This document shows, piece by piece, positions 1-7,010 of a DNA stretch of 64,000 bases (position 1 is its first letter; each line of letters begins with the position of its first letter). The DNA is from an uncultured Acidimicrobiales bacterium. GTDB lineage: Bacteria > Actinomycetota > Acidimicrobiia > Acidimicrobiales > SZUA-35. The notes under the pieces were generated by a model. The model worked only from the letters and a program-made list of their open reading frames with translations, had not been told where the DNA came from and did no database searches. The DNA is taken from the NCBI GenBank assembly GCA_937922785.1, contig CALAJQ010000012.1:124001-188000 (forward strand). The letters are read 5' to 3'. Position numbers and translations under genes: made by a program.

Positions 1-7
1 AAGCCCA

Positions 8-730
8 CTAGTGAAGATTGCGACGGAACAGGTCGTGCAGTCGTTCCCAGTGTCGCTCTGAAGATTGCTTGTCATACAGAGGGCGTTCTGCAAAGGCGAA
101 ACCATGTTCGGTTCCCGGATACCACTCGACCTGACCCTTCGAGCCGGACTCGTTCATTGCTGCGGCAAAGGCGTCGATCATTTCTTGTGGCGCATAACTG
201 TCTGTCTCGGCGGCACCGACGTAGATCTCAGCGTTGGCTTCGGAAAGGCGCAAGTGAGGTGAGTCGTCGGCGTCGGTCACTAAGGCAACGCCGTGAATAG
301 ATGCGGCAGCGGTCACCTGGCTTGGATAGTCCGCAGCCAGTGCGATAGTAAACGGACCACTCATGCAGTAGCCGACCGTTCCAACCTTGGAGGCATTTGC
401 GGCTGGGTCGCTTTGTGCGAAGTTCATGCAGACCTTGGCATCGGCGGATGCTTGAGCGTTGGAAACGTTGTTCATCAGCTCGAACATGCGGTCGCGGTCG
501 CCGGTCTCAAACACGTTGTATTGGCGCACGTCGCGGTAGTAGAGCATGGGAGCTAGTACGTAGTACCCCGAGGTGGCAAGGCGCCGGCACATGTCGTGAA
601 GTTCCTCGCGCATGCCGGGCGCGTCCATCAGGAAGACAACTAGGGGGTGCGGGCCTCCAGAATCAGGGTGAACGATGAACGTTGGCATCTCGCCGTCAGG
701 AGTGGTGAGGTCAAGGTGATGTTCGATCAT
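8..730 (-). CDS. Dienelactone hydrolase family protein
   Basis: This is a 240-aa alpha/beta-hydrolase of the dienelactone hydrolase family, which hydrolyses lactones or esters in the cytoplasm, classically in chloroaromatic degradation. The nucleophile elbow reads GYCMSG, giving Cys122 in place of the usual Ser. Asp177 (in AAETD) and His209 (in GTEHGF) complete the expected Cys-Asp-His triad. The length is normal for the family. Both ends lie inside the window, with TAG at 8-10 and ATG at 730. The natural substrate cannot be told from the sequence; many actinobacterial members are uncharacterised. No partner gene is adjacent. Confidence 0.88.
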   Translation of the reverse strand: MIEHHLDLTTPDGEMPTFIVHPDSGGPHPLVVFLMDAPGMREELHDMCRRLATSGYYVLAPMLYYRDVRQYNVFETGDRDRMFELMNNVSNAQASADAKVCMNFAQSDPAANASKVGTVGYCMSGPFTIALAADYPSQVTAAASIHGVALVTDADDSPHLRLSEANAEIYVGAAETDSYAPQEMIDAFAAAMNESGSKGQVEWYPGTEHGFAFAERPLYDKQSSERHWERLHDLFRRNLH

Positions 731-842
731 GGCCCGAACCTAACCCGCTGTAGCTGGTCGCTCAAAACACAGCAGGCGAGCTCCGGCCCAAATTTCTGCT
801 GGAGGTGACAAAACCCCGAAAAGTCAGCTGTGGGTGACATCT

Positions 843-889
843 ATTGTCACCTGGGGCAGAAATTTGCGGGAATTGTCACCTGGGGCAGA
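843..889. repeat. 18-bp direct repeat pair around an AAATTTGCGG spacer
   Basis: ATTGTCACCTGGGGCAGA occurs at 843-860 and again at 872-889, a period of 29 bp. The spacer begins AAATTTGCGG (860-869). Inverted partial copies (GGTGACAA at 804-811, GGTGACA near 831) lie just upstream, so the region can also fold. The same spacer with unrelated but likewise duplicated flanks recurs at 5353-5400. It is non-coding and its function is unknown. Confidence 0.7.
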
Positions 890-912
890 CAGAACGAAAC
901 GACAGAACGAGA

Positions 913-984
913 GCGGTACGTAAGCGGTAAGTAGGCGGTAAGTAGGCGGTACGTAGGCAGTATGTAGGCGGTAAGTAGGCAGTC
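913..984. repeat. 11-bp tandem repeat, about 6.5 copies
   Basis: Consecutive 11-mers begin at 913, 924, 935, 946, 957, 968 and 979 (the last partial). The consensus is GCGGTAAGTAG, with single-base variants such as GTACG or GCAGTATG. The array fills the gap upstream of the PPOX gene start at 1026. It is not CRISPR, because there are no spacers. It could be a variable-number tandem repeat or a binding array; nothing in the sequence decides between these. Confidence 0.8.
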
Positions 985-1025
985 CTGATCGGCGTGGCGA
1001 GCCTTCCAGCCTCTAGCTTTGTTGC

Positions 1026-1424
1026 ATGGCCTTTGACCCGAACAACTTGTCTGACGAAGTGCTGAAATTCTTGTCCGAGCGTCATTTAGCCACGCTCACT
1101 TTGCTTCGCCCAGACGGCACACCTCACGTGACGCCAGTGGGCTTTACCTGGGACGACGAGGCCAAGTTGGCCCGAGTTATCACTTGGGATGGGTCCAACA
1201 AGGCTCGATTACTGTCGGCTTCGGGCGGCGGTCAAGCCGCAGTGTGTCAAGTCGACGGAGGCCGCTGGTTAACTCTTGAGGGCTTGGCTGTTGTGTCTGG
1301 CGACCCTGACCGGGCCGCTGAGGGGGTTAAGCGGTACGCCCAGCGCTATCGCCAACCGAAAGAACGCGGAGCCGAACGAAGAGTGATCGAGATTTCGGTA
1401 GACCGAATGATGGGACGGGCCTAA
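1026..1424 (+). CDS. PPOX-class (likely F420-dependent) oxidoreductase
   Basis: This 132-aa protein has the split-barrel flavin/F420-binding fold. The N-terminal motif (FLSERHLATLTLLRPDG then PHVTPVGF) is typical of the small Rv1155-like PPOX-class enzymes of actinobacteria. These bind F420 or FMN and act as homodimers on small substrates in the cytoplasm. The length of 130-140 aa matches the F420-type subfamily. An 11-bp tandem repeat array lies directly upstream. Cofactor and substrate are inferred from family resemblance only. Confidence 0.8.
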   Translation: MAFDPNNLSDEVLKFLSERHLATLTLLRPDGTPHVTPVGFTWDDEAKLARVITWDGSNKARLLSASGGGQAAVCQVDGGRWLTLEGLAVVSGDPDRAAEGVKRYAQRYRQPKERGAERRVIEISVDRMMGRA

Positions 1425-1456
1425 CCGTCACCGAATTCACCAACCGCGAACGAGCA

Positions 1457-2221
1457 TTACCGAGGGAGGAAGAGGACTAGCTGCCATCCGGGGCTGTCGG
1501 GAAGTCCGAGGCGGTGTTGTTCAAACCGGCGCGGGCCCTCTGGGTGGTTGATTTGGCGCACATGGGGCTTAAGGGGTGCGACATCATGGCGATTCCATGC
1601 TTCGGCGAACTCGGGATAGTCGTTACGCAACTCAGCGGCCAGATTCTCCAGCGTCTCACTGGGGTACTTGGAAGCGTGGGATCGAAACTGCCGCGTAAGT
1701 CTTTCGATCTCCAACGGCCAATCATCGATGTAGGTGCGAAGTGAAGCCTCGGCCAGAAAGAGTCTGAGCAGATTTGGGTGACTACCCACAGAAGGTTCGG
1801 CGAGAATCGGGAACAGGTCTTGTTCGGACTGATTCCAGACGGCGAGGTTCCAATGGTGGTCCAACAGGTATGCGGGGTTCGGATTGAGGCCGTCAACCAG
1901 ACGCCGATGGGTTTCGTTCAAGGTCGAGCTGCCAGTGTCGGTTGCTAGATGCACATCAGCCAGACTGAACAGATGGGCCCGTTCGGTGGCACTTAGGCGC
2001 AAGGCCGAGGCCAGACCATGCAGGACTTCCGCAGAGACCCGATTTGCGTTCCCCTGCTCCAGTCGAGTCACCCAAGACGCTCCAACGCCGGCCAGCACCG
2101 CTACCTCTTCGCGCCGCAGACCCGGAGTGCGCCGGTTCGTGCCAACTGGAAATCCAATGGCGGCCGGATCGGCGCGCTCACGCCGAGTTCGCAAGAAATC
2201 ACCTAGCTCAGCGGCTCTCAT
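1457..2221 (-). CDS. XRE-family regulator with MmyB-like ligand-binding domain
   Basis: This 254-aa transcription regulator starts at the ATG ending at 2221 (MRAAELGDFL). A longer ORF up to 2260 exists, but its extra 13 residues do not look conserved. Residues about 5-80 form a Cro/C1-type helix-turn-helix with the family signature TPGLRREEVA followed by GVGASWVTRLEQG. Residues about 95-250 resemble the MmyB-like PAS-type ligand-binding domain. The gene is divergent from the aminotransferase at 2338, an obvious candidate target. A 14-bp tandem repeat covers its start codon and could be its own operator. The ligand is unknown. Confidence 0.85.
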   Translation of the reverse strand: MRAAELGDFLRTRRERADPAAIGFPVGTNRRTPGLRREEVAVLAGVGASWVTRLEQGNANRVSAEVLHGLASALRLSATERAHLFSLADVHLATDTGSSTLNETHRRLVDGLNPNPAYLLDHHWNLAVWNQSEQDLFPILAEPSVGSHPNLLRLFLAEASLRTYIDDWPLEIERLTRQFRSHASKYPSETLENLAAELRNDYPEFAEAWNRHDVAPLKPHVRQINHPEGPRRFEQHRLGLPDSPGWQLVLFLPR

Positions 2222-2241
2222 GAATGTGCTCTCATGAATGT
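2214..2241. repeat. Tandem 14-bp direct repeat over the XRE start codon
   Basis: GCTCTCATGAATGT is repeated immediately head-to-tail at 2214-2227 and 2228-2241. The first copy contains the minus-strand ATG of the XRE regulator. This placement would suit autoregulation or could be a simple slippage duplication. Confidence 0.65.
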
Positions 2242-2337
2242 GACAGTACCGCCCATTCAAATGTTGGTCCTATCACTGGTAGTAGCACCATCGGCCGGGG
2301 CTTCTAGAACCGGGTGTTCAGACTCAGTGTGTAGAAC

Positions 2338-3567
2338 GTGTCTGCTGAATCACCGCCCGCCGAATCAACGTCCCGCCTACTAACACCCGCCACACGACTA
2401 ACACCGCCACAGATCCCAGCCCTCAGCGACCGGGCTAGCACCCTAGGGTCGTCTGCGATTCGTGATCTCCTCGCTCAAGCAGCACAGCCCGGAATGATCT
2501 CACTGGCCGGCGGTTTGCCGAACCCTGATTTGTTTCCGGTGCATCAGCTAGCCGAGATTGCGGCAGATGCTTTGCGCCGCGACGGGAGGCAGCTCCTGCA
2601 ATACGGATTGACTGGTGGGCAGCCCGAAACCAAAGATGTCCTGCGTGAACACTTCGGGTTAGGAGACCAGCAATTGGTGATCACAACCGGGTCTCAGCAA
2701 GGGCTGGACCTGCTAGCCCGGATCTTGCTAAACCCCGGCGACCAGGTAGTAACAAGTGATTCAGAGTATTTGGGGACGCTGCAGGCGTTAAGCGCTCACG
2801 GCGCGGTCGCGGTGGGTTTCCCGGTCCACAAAGACGGATTGGACGTTGCTGCTCTGGAGGACAGGCTCGCAGCCGGATTCAGGCCCAAGGTTGCCTATGT
2901 CGTCCCGCATTTTCATAACCCAACTGGAGCCACGCTTAGCCCGGAGCGGCGCAAGCAACTGCACGCCCTGTCATCGCGTTATGGCTTCGTAGTGATTGAG
3001 GATGATCCGTACCGAGAACTGTTCTACGACTCGAATCCGCCCACCGAAGTGGATGCTGATGCGGACTGGACTATCCGGTTGCGAAGCACGTCAAAGACGT
3101 TGGCGCCGGGTCTGAGAATCGGTGTGGTTTCCGGACCTCGCCGGATTCTTGATGCGGTAACTATTGCCAAGCAGTCCTGTGATCTGCATACGAGCTCGCT
3201 TAACCAGGCCATCATCGCTGCAGCAGTACAGGCGCCTTGGTTTGACGAGCATCTCGATCTTCTTCGCTCGAACTACGGCAAAAAGAGGTCAGCGATGTTG
3301 GGCGCGTTGTCTGCGGCCTTTGGTGACGAAGTTAAGGTGGCCAAGCCTGCTGGAGGCATGTTTGTGTGGGCCGACTTTGGGTCCAATGTCGATACCGCCG
3401 ACTGGCTTAAAGATGCGCTCGGCGCAGGTGTTTGTTTTGTCCCTGGGTCAGCCTTTGAAGTGGGCCGAGATCTATCTGGATATATGCGTCTGAGCTTTTC
3501 GACCGCAACCGTAGATGGCATAACCGAAGGTGTGGCCAGGCTGGCCAAGTCGGCTCGCCTGGGCTGA
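2338..3567 (+). CDS. PLP-dependent aminotransferase (class I/II, 2-aminoadipate-type)
   Basis: This 409-aa fold-type I aminotransferase begins at GTG 2338. The PLP-binding lysine is Lys253 in STSKTLAPGLRIG. Upstream motifs include HNPTG and EDDPYREL, as in LysN/ARO8-like aminotransferases and MocR-type enzymatic domains. No N-terminal DNA-binding domain is present, so it is a free enzyme rather than a MocR regulator. It would transfer an amino group between an amino acid (aromatic, branched or 2-aminoadipate) and a 2-oxoacid. It is divergent from an XRE regulator with a 116-bp gap. Substrate specificity is not readable. Confidence 0.88.
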   Translation: MSAESPPAESTSRLLTPATRLTPPQIPALSDRASTLGSSAIRDLLAQAAQPGMISLAGGLPNPDLFPVHQLAEIAADALRRDGRQLLQYGLTGGQPETKDVLREHFGLGDQQLVITTGSQQGLDLLARILLNPGDQVVTSDSEYLGTLQALSAHGAVAVGFPVHKDGLDVAALEDRLAAGFRPKVAYVVPHFHNPTGATLSPERRKQLHALSSRYGFVVIEDDPYRELFYDSNPPTEVDADADWTIRLRSTSKTLAPGLRIGVVSGPRRILDAVTIAKQSCDLHTSSLNQAIIAAAVQAPWFDEHLDLLRSNYGKKRSAMLGALSAAFGDEVKVAKPAGGMFVWADFGSNVDTADWLKDALGAGVCFVPGSAFEVGRDLSGYMRLSFSTATVDGITEGVARLAKSARLG

Positions 3568-3657
3568 CTAGGTCATGCCGGATTTCACTGATGGCCGTTG
3601 CAGCAAGTTAGAGCTCCTCGAACTTCGCAGCCTCGGGCAGGTAGCTTCAAAAAGAAA

Positions 3658-3674
3658 ACTTTACTTAGTAAAGT
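3658..3674. promoter_or_regulatory. Perfect 17-bp palindrome, probable TetR operator
   Basis: ACTTTACT-T-AGTAAAGT is a perfect 8+1+8 inverted repeat. It lies 12 bp upstream of the first gene of a two-gene unit whose second gene encodes a TetR regulator. Size, symmetry and position are typical of TetR-family autoregulatory operators. Inference only. Confidence 0.7.
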
Positions 3675-3686
3675 AGCAGATCTACC

Positions 3687-4097
3687 ATGATGCCTATGAG
3701 TTCGAACCGTGTCCTGGATCTCTCGCTATTGGCCAATGCCGCCTTCTCTTTGGCGTCAGGTTTGGTGCTTGTCCTTTCACCATCCGCAGTGTCTGATTGG
3801 TTGGGAATCTCGGCCAGCACGTGGCTTCGGTTGTTCGGCATCGGCCTGGTCGGTCACGCTGGAATTTTGTTGTGGGCTCGGGGTCGGCCTGAAGTCAAAC
3901 GTTGGGCCAAGTTGAACTTTCTGGCCATCGCCCCGTACCCGTTGCTGATGTTCGCGGTTGTGGGATTCGGCCTTGTTGACAAGCCGCTTGGTCAAGCAAT
4001 CGTCATAGCGGACGGCGCCATTGTCGGACTAATTGCATTTGGCCACTGGATGGGGTTGCGGACTCAGAGAGTTTCGGTAGATGCTGAACCAGCATGA
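3687..4097 (+). CDS. Small four-helix membrane protein
   Basis: This 136-aa protein of unknown function has about four hydrophobic segments, near residues 10-32, 45-65, 77-98 and 102-120. It has no catalytic motif I recognise. An ATG is also present at 3690. It overlaps the downstream TetR gene by ATGA (4094-4097), which means translational coupling. With the palindrome at 3658-3674 this is a typical arrangement of a repressor controlling a small membrane protein, possibly for efflux or an envelope role. That role is inferred from context only. Confidence 0.75.
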   Translation: MMPMSSNRVLDLSLLANAAFSLASGLVLVLSPSAVSDWLGISASTWLRLFGIGLVGHAGILLWARGRPEVKRWAKLNFLAIAPYPLLMFAVVGFGLVDKPLGQAIVIADGAIVGLIAFGHWMGLRTQRVSVDAEPA

Positions 4098-4669
4098 GTA
4101 CAACCGCAGAGAATCTGCTGGACGCGATGGACCAAGTAATTGCTACTCACGGACCCTCCGGCGTCACCTTGAGACGGGTTGGTGCCGAGGCCGGGCTTTC
4201 TCACACCGCTGCCGCCCACTATTACGGGGACAAGCCGGGGTTGTTCACGGCTTACATCACTCGTGCTTTTAACGCCGTGGCGGACGGCATGGAAGCGGCG
4301 TTGCTTATAGAGGACAACCGGAATGCGTTTCTGCAAGCGGCCAGCTCGTATGCAGAGTTCGCACTGGAGCAGCCCTCGCAATTCAATGTGATGAACCGTC
4401 TAGAGCTGGTGCGGGTTGACACCCCCGAACTTTGGGCGGCCCGAGAGCGCGGCTTCTTTGCTCTGGCAGCTCTGATTGATCGTAGCCAGGCCGAAGGGTG
4501 GGCTGTGTCTCGCGATGGTTTGGACCTAGCCGCCACAACCTGGGGTTTGGTGCACGGCTTTGTTGACCTTTGGGTCGGAGGACCGTTAGCCGCGCCCTAT
4601 GACCCGGCCGAGTTGGTTCCGACATTGCTGCGCGTGGTCGAAGACTTGCTTGACGCTTTGGACGACTAA
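4094..4669 (+). CDS. TetR/AcrR family transcriptional regulator
   Basis: This 191-aa regulator has an N-terminal helix-turn-helix at about residues 10-55. It includes GVTLRRVGAEAGLSHTAAAHYYGDK, the standard TetR recognition-helix pattern ending in a Tyr-Tyr/Phe motif before a Lys-x-x-Leu. The C-terminal part (about 60-190) is the all-helical ligand and dimerisation domain. Its ATG overlaps the stop of the preceding membrane-protein gene. It probably represses its own operon by binding the perfect palindrome at 3658-3674. The inducer is unknown. Confidence 0.88.
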   Translation: MSTTAENLLDAMDQVIATHGPSGVTLRRVGAEAGLSHTAAAHYYGDKPGLFTAYITRAFNAVADGMEAALLIEDNRNAFLQAASSYAEFALEQPSQFNVMNRLELVRVDTPELWAARERGFFALAALIDRSQAEGWAVSRDGLDLAATTWGLVHGFVDLWVGGPLAAPYDPAELVPTLLRVVEDLLDALDD

Positions 4670-4718
4670 GTCTGTCTCATCAGCTAACTGCGTGCGCCAG
4701 GGCTGCTATATCTAACGC

Positions 4719-5309
4719 ATGGCTGGCAAGGCGACTTCCCTCAAATCGTTACTAACCGAGGTCAGGTCCTGCACGGTTTGTGCCGAGTATTTGGAAGCGG
4801 GACCGCGGCCCGTCGTGCGCCTTGGCTCTTCAGCTCGAATCGTAATTATTGGGCAAGCTCCTGGTCGACTGGTGCACGAAAGCGGCGTTCCCTGGGATGA
4901 CCCGAGTGGCGTCCGGCTGCGAGACTGGCTTGACCTAACCCCGGAACAGTTTTATGACGCGGACCAGGTGGCGATACTGCCGATGGGGTTTTGCTTTCCT
5001 GGCACCGGCAAGTCGGGGGACAATCCTCCTCGACCAGAATGTGCGCCGCTTTGGCATGACAAGTTGCTTGCTCACCTGTCCGAAGATCGGCTTGAAATCA
5101 TTATCGGTATGTACGCACAGGCTCGCTACATCGACAATCGCCAGAAGACCTTGACGGCCACCGTGGCCAACTGGGCCGACTACATGCCAACCCAAGTTGT
5201 CCTGCCGCATCCCTCGTGGCGTAACAATGGCTGGATCAAGAAGAATCCCTGGTTCGAAACCGACACGCTGCCCGCCGTCCGTGCCCGAATAGCCGAGGTC
5301 CTGAACTAA
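4719..5309 (+). CDS. Uracil-DNA glycosylase superfamily protein
   Basis: This 196-aa cytoplasmic protein of the UDG fold is related to COG1573-type enzymes. Visible are CTVC (Cys18, Cys21), which could be half of a metal or FeS site, the GQAPG motif (about residues 45-49), which forms the uracil pocket/water-activating loop, and LPHPS near residue 165, corresponding to the family HPS DNA-intercalation motif. A full four-Cys cluster as in family 4 UDG is not obvious. It may therefore be a non-FeS relative, and activity on uracil is inferred. Confidence 0.75.
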   Translation: MAGKATSLKSLLTEVRSCTVCAEYLEAGPRPVVRLGSSARIVIIGQAPGRLVHESGVPWDDPSGVRLRDWLDLTPEQFYDADQVAILPMGFCFPGTGKSGDNPPRPECAPLWHDKLLAHLSEDRLEIIIGMYAQARYIDNRQKTLTATVANWADYMPTQVVLPHPSWRNNGWIKKNPWFETDTLPAVRARIAEVLN

Positions 5310-5343
5310 CCCCCTTTGGGTTCTGGCGGCGCCCTGGCCCGCA

Positions 5344-5371
5344 TTCGGTTCTGGCCACAGCCAGAACCGAA
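5344..5371 (+). terminator. Perfect 12-bp hairpin after the UDG gene
   Basis: A 12-bp perfect stem (5344-5355 with 5360-5371) closes on the loop CACA. It follows the UDG gene, with a smaller AACCC/GGGTT hairpin at about 5308-5322. There is no strong T run. It may be an RNA-processing or REP-like element rather than a classical terminator, because its right arm belongs to a directly repeated unit (5353-5400). Confidence 0.45.
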
Positions 5372-5400
5372 ATTTGCGGTTGCGGCCACAGCCAGAACCG
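5353..5400. repeat. 17-bp direct repeat pair around AAATTTGCGG
   Basis: GGCCACAGCCAGAACCG occurs at 5353-5369 and 5384-5400, separated by a spacer starting AAATTTGCGG (5370-5379). The arrangement mirrors 843-889 although the duplicated flank sequence differs. A related inverted structure with CTGGCTGT/ACAGCCAG is at 45763-45804. This suggests a dispersed intergenic element family. Confidence 0.65.
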
Positions 5401-5462
5401 GTGGTGGAGCGTGGTTCGTGCCCGATTAATGACTGCGTGGACCGCGCAGATAGGGTTGCCGC

Positions 5463-6695
5463 GTGGCTGAATCTGGAAGTCTAAAGCGACATCTTGGGGT
5501 GTCTGATGCAGTGATAATCGGCGCTGGTTCGATGATCGGTGCCGGCGTATTCGCTTCTTGGGCTCCGGCGGCTGAAGCAGCCGGAACTGGTCTCATTATT
5601 GGTCTGGCCATTGCTGGGGTTGTGGCGTTTTGCAACGCAACTTCGTCGGCGCAGCTTGCAGCCATCTACCCCGAGTCGGGTGGCACCTACATCTATGGTC
5701 GACGCCAGCTAAGCGAATTGTGGGGTTATATAGCCGGTTGGGGATTTGTCGTTGGGAAGACGGCATCGTGCGCAGCGATGGCCCTAACCGTTGGCGCCTA
5801 TCTCTGGCCAGAACAAGAGCGAGCAGTGGCCGTTGCTGCAGTCGTGTTGATCACCGCCGTCAACATCGGCGGGCTTAGCCGGACAGTTGCTGTCACAAAA
5901 GTGTTGCTGACGGTCTCGGCCATAGCGCTGACTGCAATTGTGATTGCCGGCTGGAGTGGTGGGGCGGTGGATACTGGCCGCTTGAGCACTATCGATACCA
6001 ACGCTTACGGGGTCCTTCAGTCAGCCGGGTTTATGTTCTTTGCGTTTGCCGGGTACGCCAGAATCGCGACGTTGGGCGAAGAGGTTAAGGATCCGAGAGT
6101 CACCATTCCAAAGGCAATCCCTCGGGCCCTATTCGGCGTGCTCGGTGTGTATGCCGTAATCGCCGTAACTGCCTTGCTCACCGTTGACGTAGGGCAGCTG
6201 GCTGCAACCGATGCGCCCCTCCGCCTGGTGGCAGACACCTCATCCCTGGGCATCGGTGGCCTGGTTCGAGTTGGGGCCGGAATCGCTGCTCTCGGTGTGC
6301 TCCTGAATCTAATACCGGGTGTTTCTCGGACTGTCCTTGCGATGTCCAGAAACCAAGAGCTGCCTAACTGGTTCTCAACAATCGACTCCAGCCGATCCCT
6401 TCCGCTCCGGGCTGAGCTAACAGTGGTCACAGTCGTAATCGGCCTGGTCTCGCTGGTGGAACTCCGAAGCGCCATTGCCATTTCCGGTGTGGCCGTCCTG
6501 ACCTACTATGCCATCACAAATGCAGCGGCCCTATCTCTAGATGACTCCCAACGCCGCTGGCCAAAGGCCATCGCAGTAGCTGGTCTAGTCGGCTGTGTAG
6601 TTCTGATTGCCGCTCTCCCACTGCAAGCAATAGCCACAGGAGCCACAACCCTAGGAATAGGGATGATCCTGAGAGCAGCCGCAAAAAGAATCTGA
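5463..6695 (+). CDS. APC-family amino acid permease
   Basis: This 410-aa integral membrane transporter starts at GTG 5463. The N-terminal signature GAGSMIGAGVF is the unwound first helix that binds the substrate carboxylate in APC-superfamily permeases. About 12 hydrophobic segments follow, and the conserved EEVKDPRVTIPKAIP loop lies at about residue 205-220. It would import amino acids or amines by proton or sodium symport. It is a single gene, followed by a hairpin (6784-6807) and the tRNA gene. The substrate is unknown. Confidence 0.88.
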   Translation: MAESGSLKRHLGVSDAVIIGAGSMIGAGVFASWAPAAEAAGTGLIIGLAIAGVVAFCNATSSAQLAAIYPESGGTYIYGRRQLSELWGYIAGWGFVVGKTASCAAMALTVGAYLWPEQERAVAVAAVVLITAVNIGGLSRTVAVTKVLLTVSAIALTAIVIAGWSGGAVDTGRLSTIDTNAYGVLQSAGFMFFAFAGYARIATLGEEVKDPRVTIPKAIPRALFGVLGVYAVIAVTALLTVDVGQLAATDAPLRLVADTSSLGIGGLVRVGAGIAALGVLLNLIPGVSRTVLAMSRNQELPNWFSTIDSSRSLPLRAELTVVTVVIGLVSLVELRSAIAISGVAVLTYYAITNAAALSLDDSQRRWPKAIAVAGLVGCVVLIAALPLQAIATGATTLGIGMILRAAAKRI

Positions 6696-6783
6696 CAGCG
6701 CCAGCAACCACAACCGACCATACTGACAGCACCAGCAACCGGATCCGGCTCCTGACACGGTCAGAACAGCCCAGTGCGTCGAC

Positions 6784-6807
6784 GTTTTGGCCCCCTAGGG
6801 CCGAAAC
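6784..6807 (+). terminator. Hairpin downstream of the permease gene
   Basis: GTTTTGGCCC-CCTA-GGGCCGAAAC forms a 10-bp stem with one G-U pair when read on the plus strand. The minus-strand transcript would have an A-C mismatch there, so it more likely acts on plus-strand RNA from the permease. No long T run follows. Confidence 0.45.
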
Positions 6808-6835
6808 TCGGTTAGTGAGGCGGAGCCGAACGGCG

Positions 6836-6907
6836 TGCCCCCGGCAAGAATCGAACTTGCGCTCATGGTTTAGGAAACCAATGCTCTATCCACTGAGCTA
6901 CGGGGGC
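6836..6907 (-). tRNA. tRNA-Arg (anticodon CCT)
   Basis: The reverse complement of 6836-6907 folds as a 72-nt tRNA. The acceptor stem is GCCCCCG/CGGGGGC with discriminator A. The D arm is GCTC/GAGC, and the anticodon arm TTGGT-TTCCTAA-ACCAT has one T-T mismatch at its base. The T arm is GCAAG-TTCGATT-CTTGC. The anticodon CCT reads AGG (arginine). No 3' CCA is encoded. Confidence 0.95.
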
Positions 6908-7010
6908 CAGATTTGATGCAAATCCTGATCAGCAGGTTACCGACGCGGCGCCGCCGAACATCATCTACCTTTAGCCCACTACTAACGATTACGACTAAAG
7001 GTGGACATCG

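Noticed and set aside
913-984. CRISPR array
   Set aside because: The units are 11 bp and contiguous, with no unique spacers.
876-1085. Minus-strand ORF of 69 aa with TAYLPPTYRLR repeats
   Set aside because: It is only the translation of the 11-bp tandem repeat and overlaps the PPOX gene.
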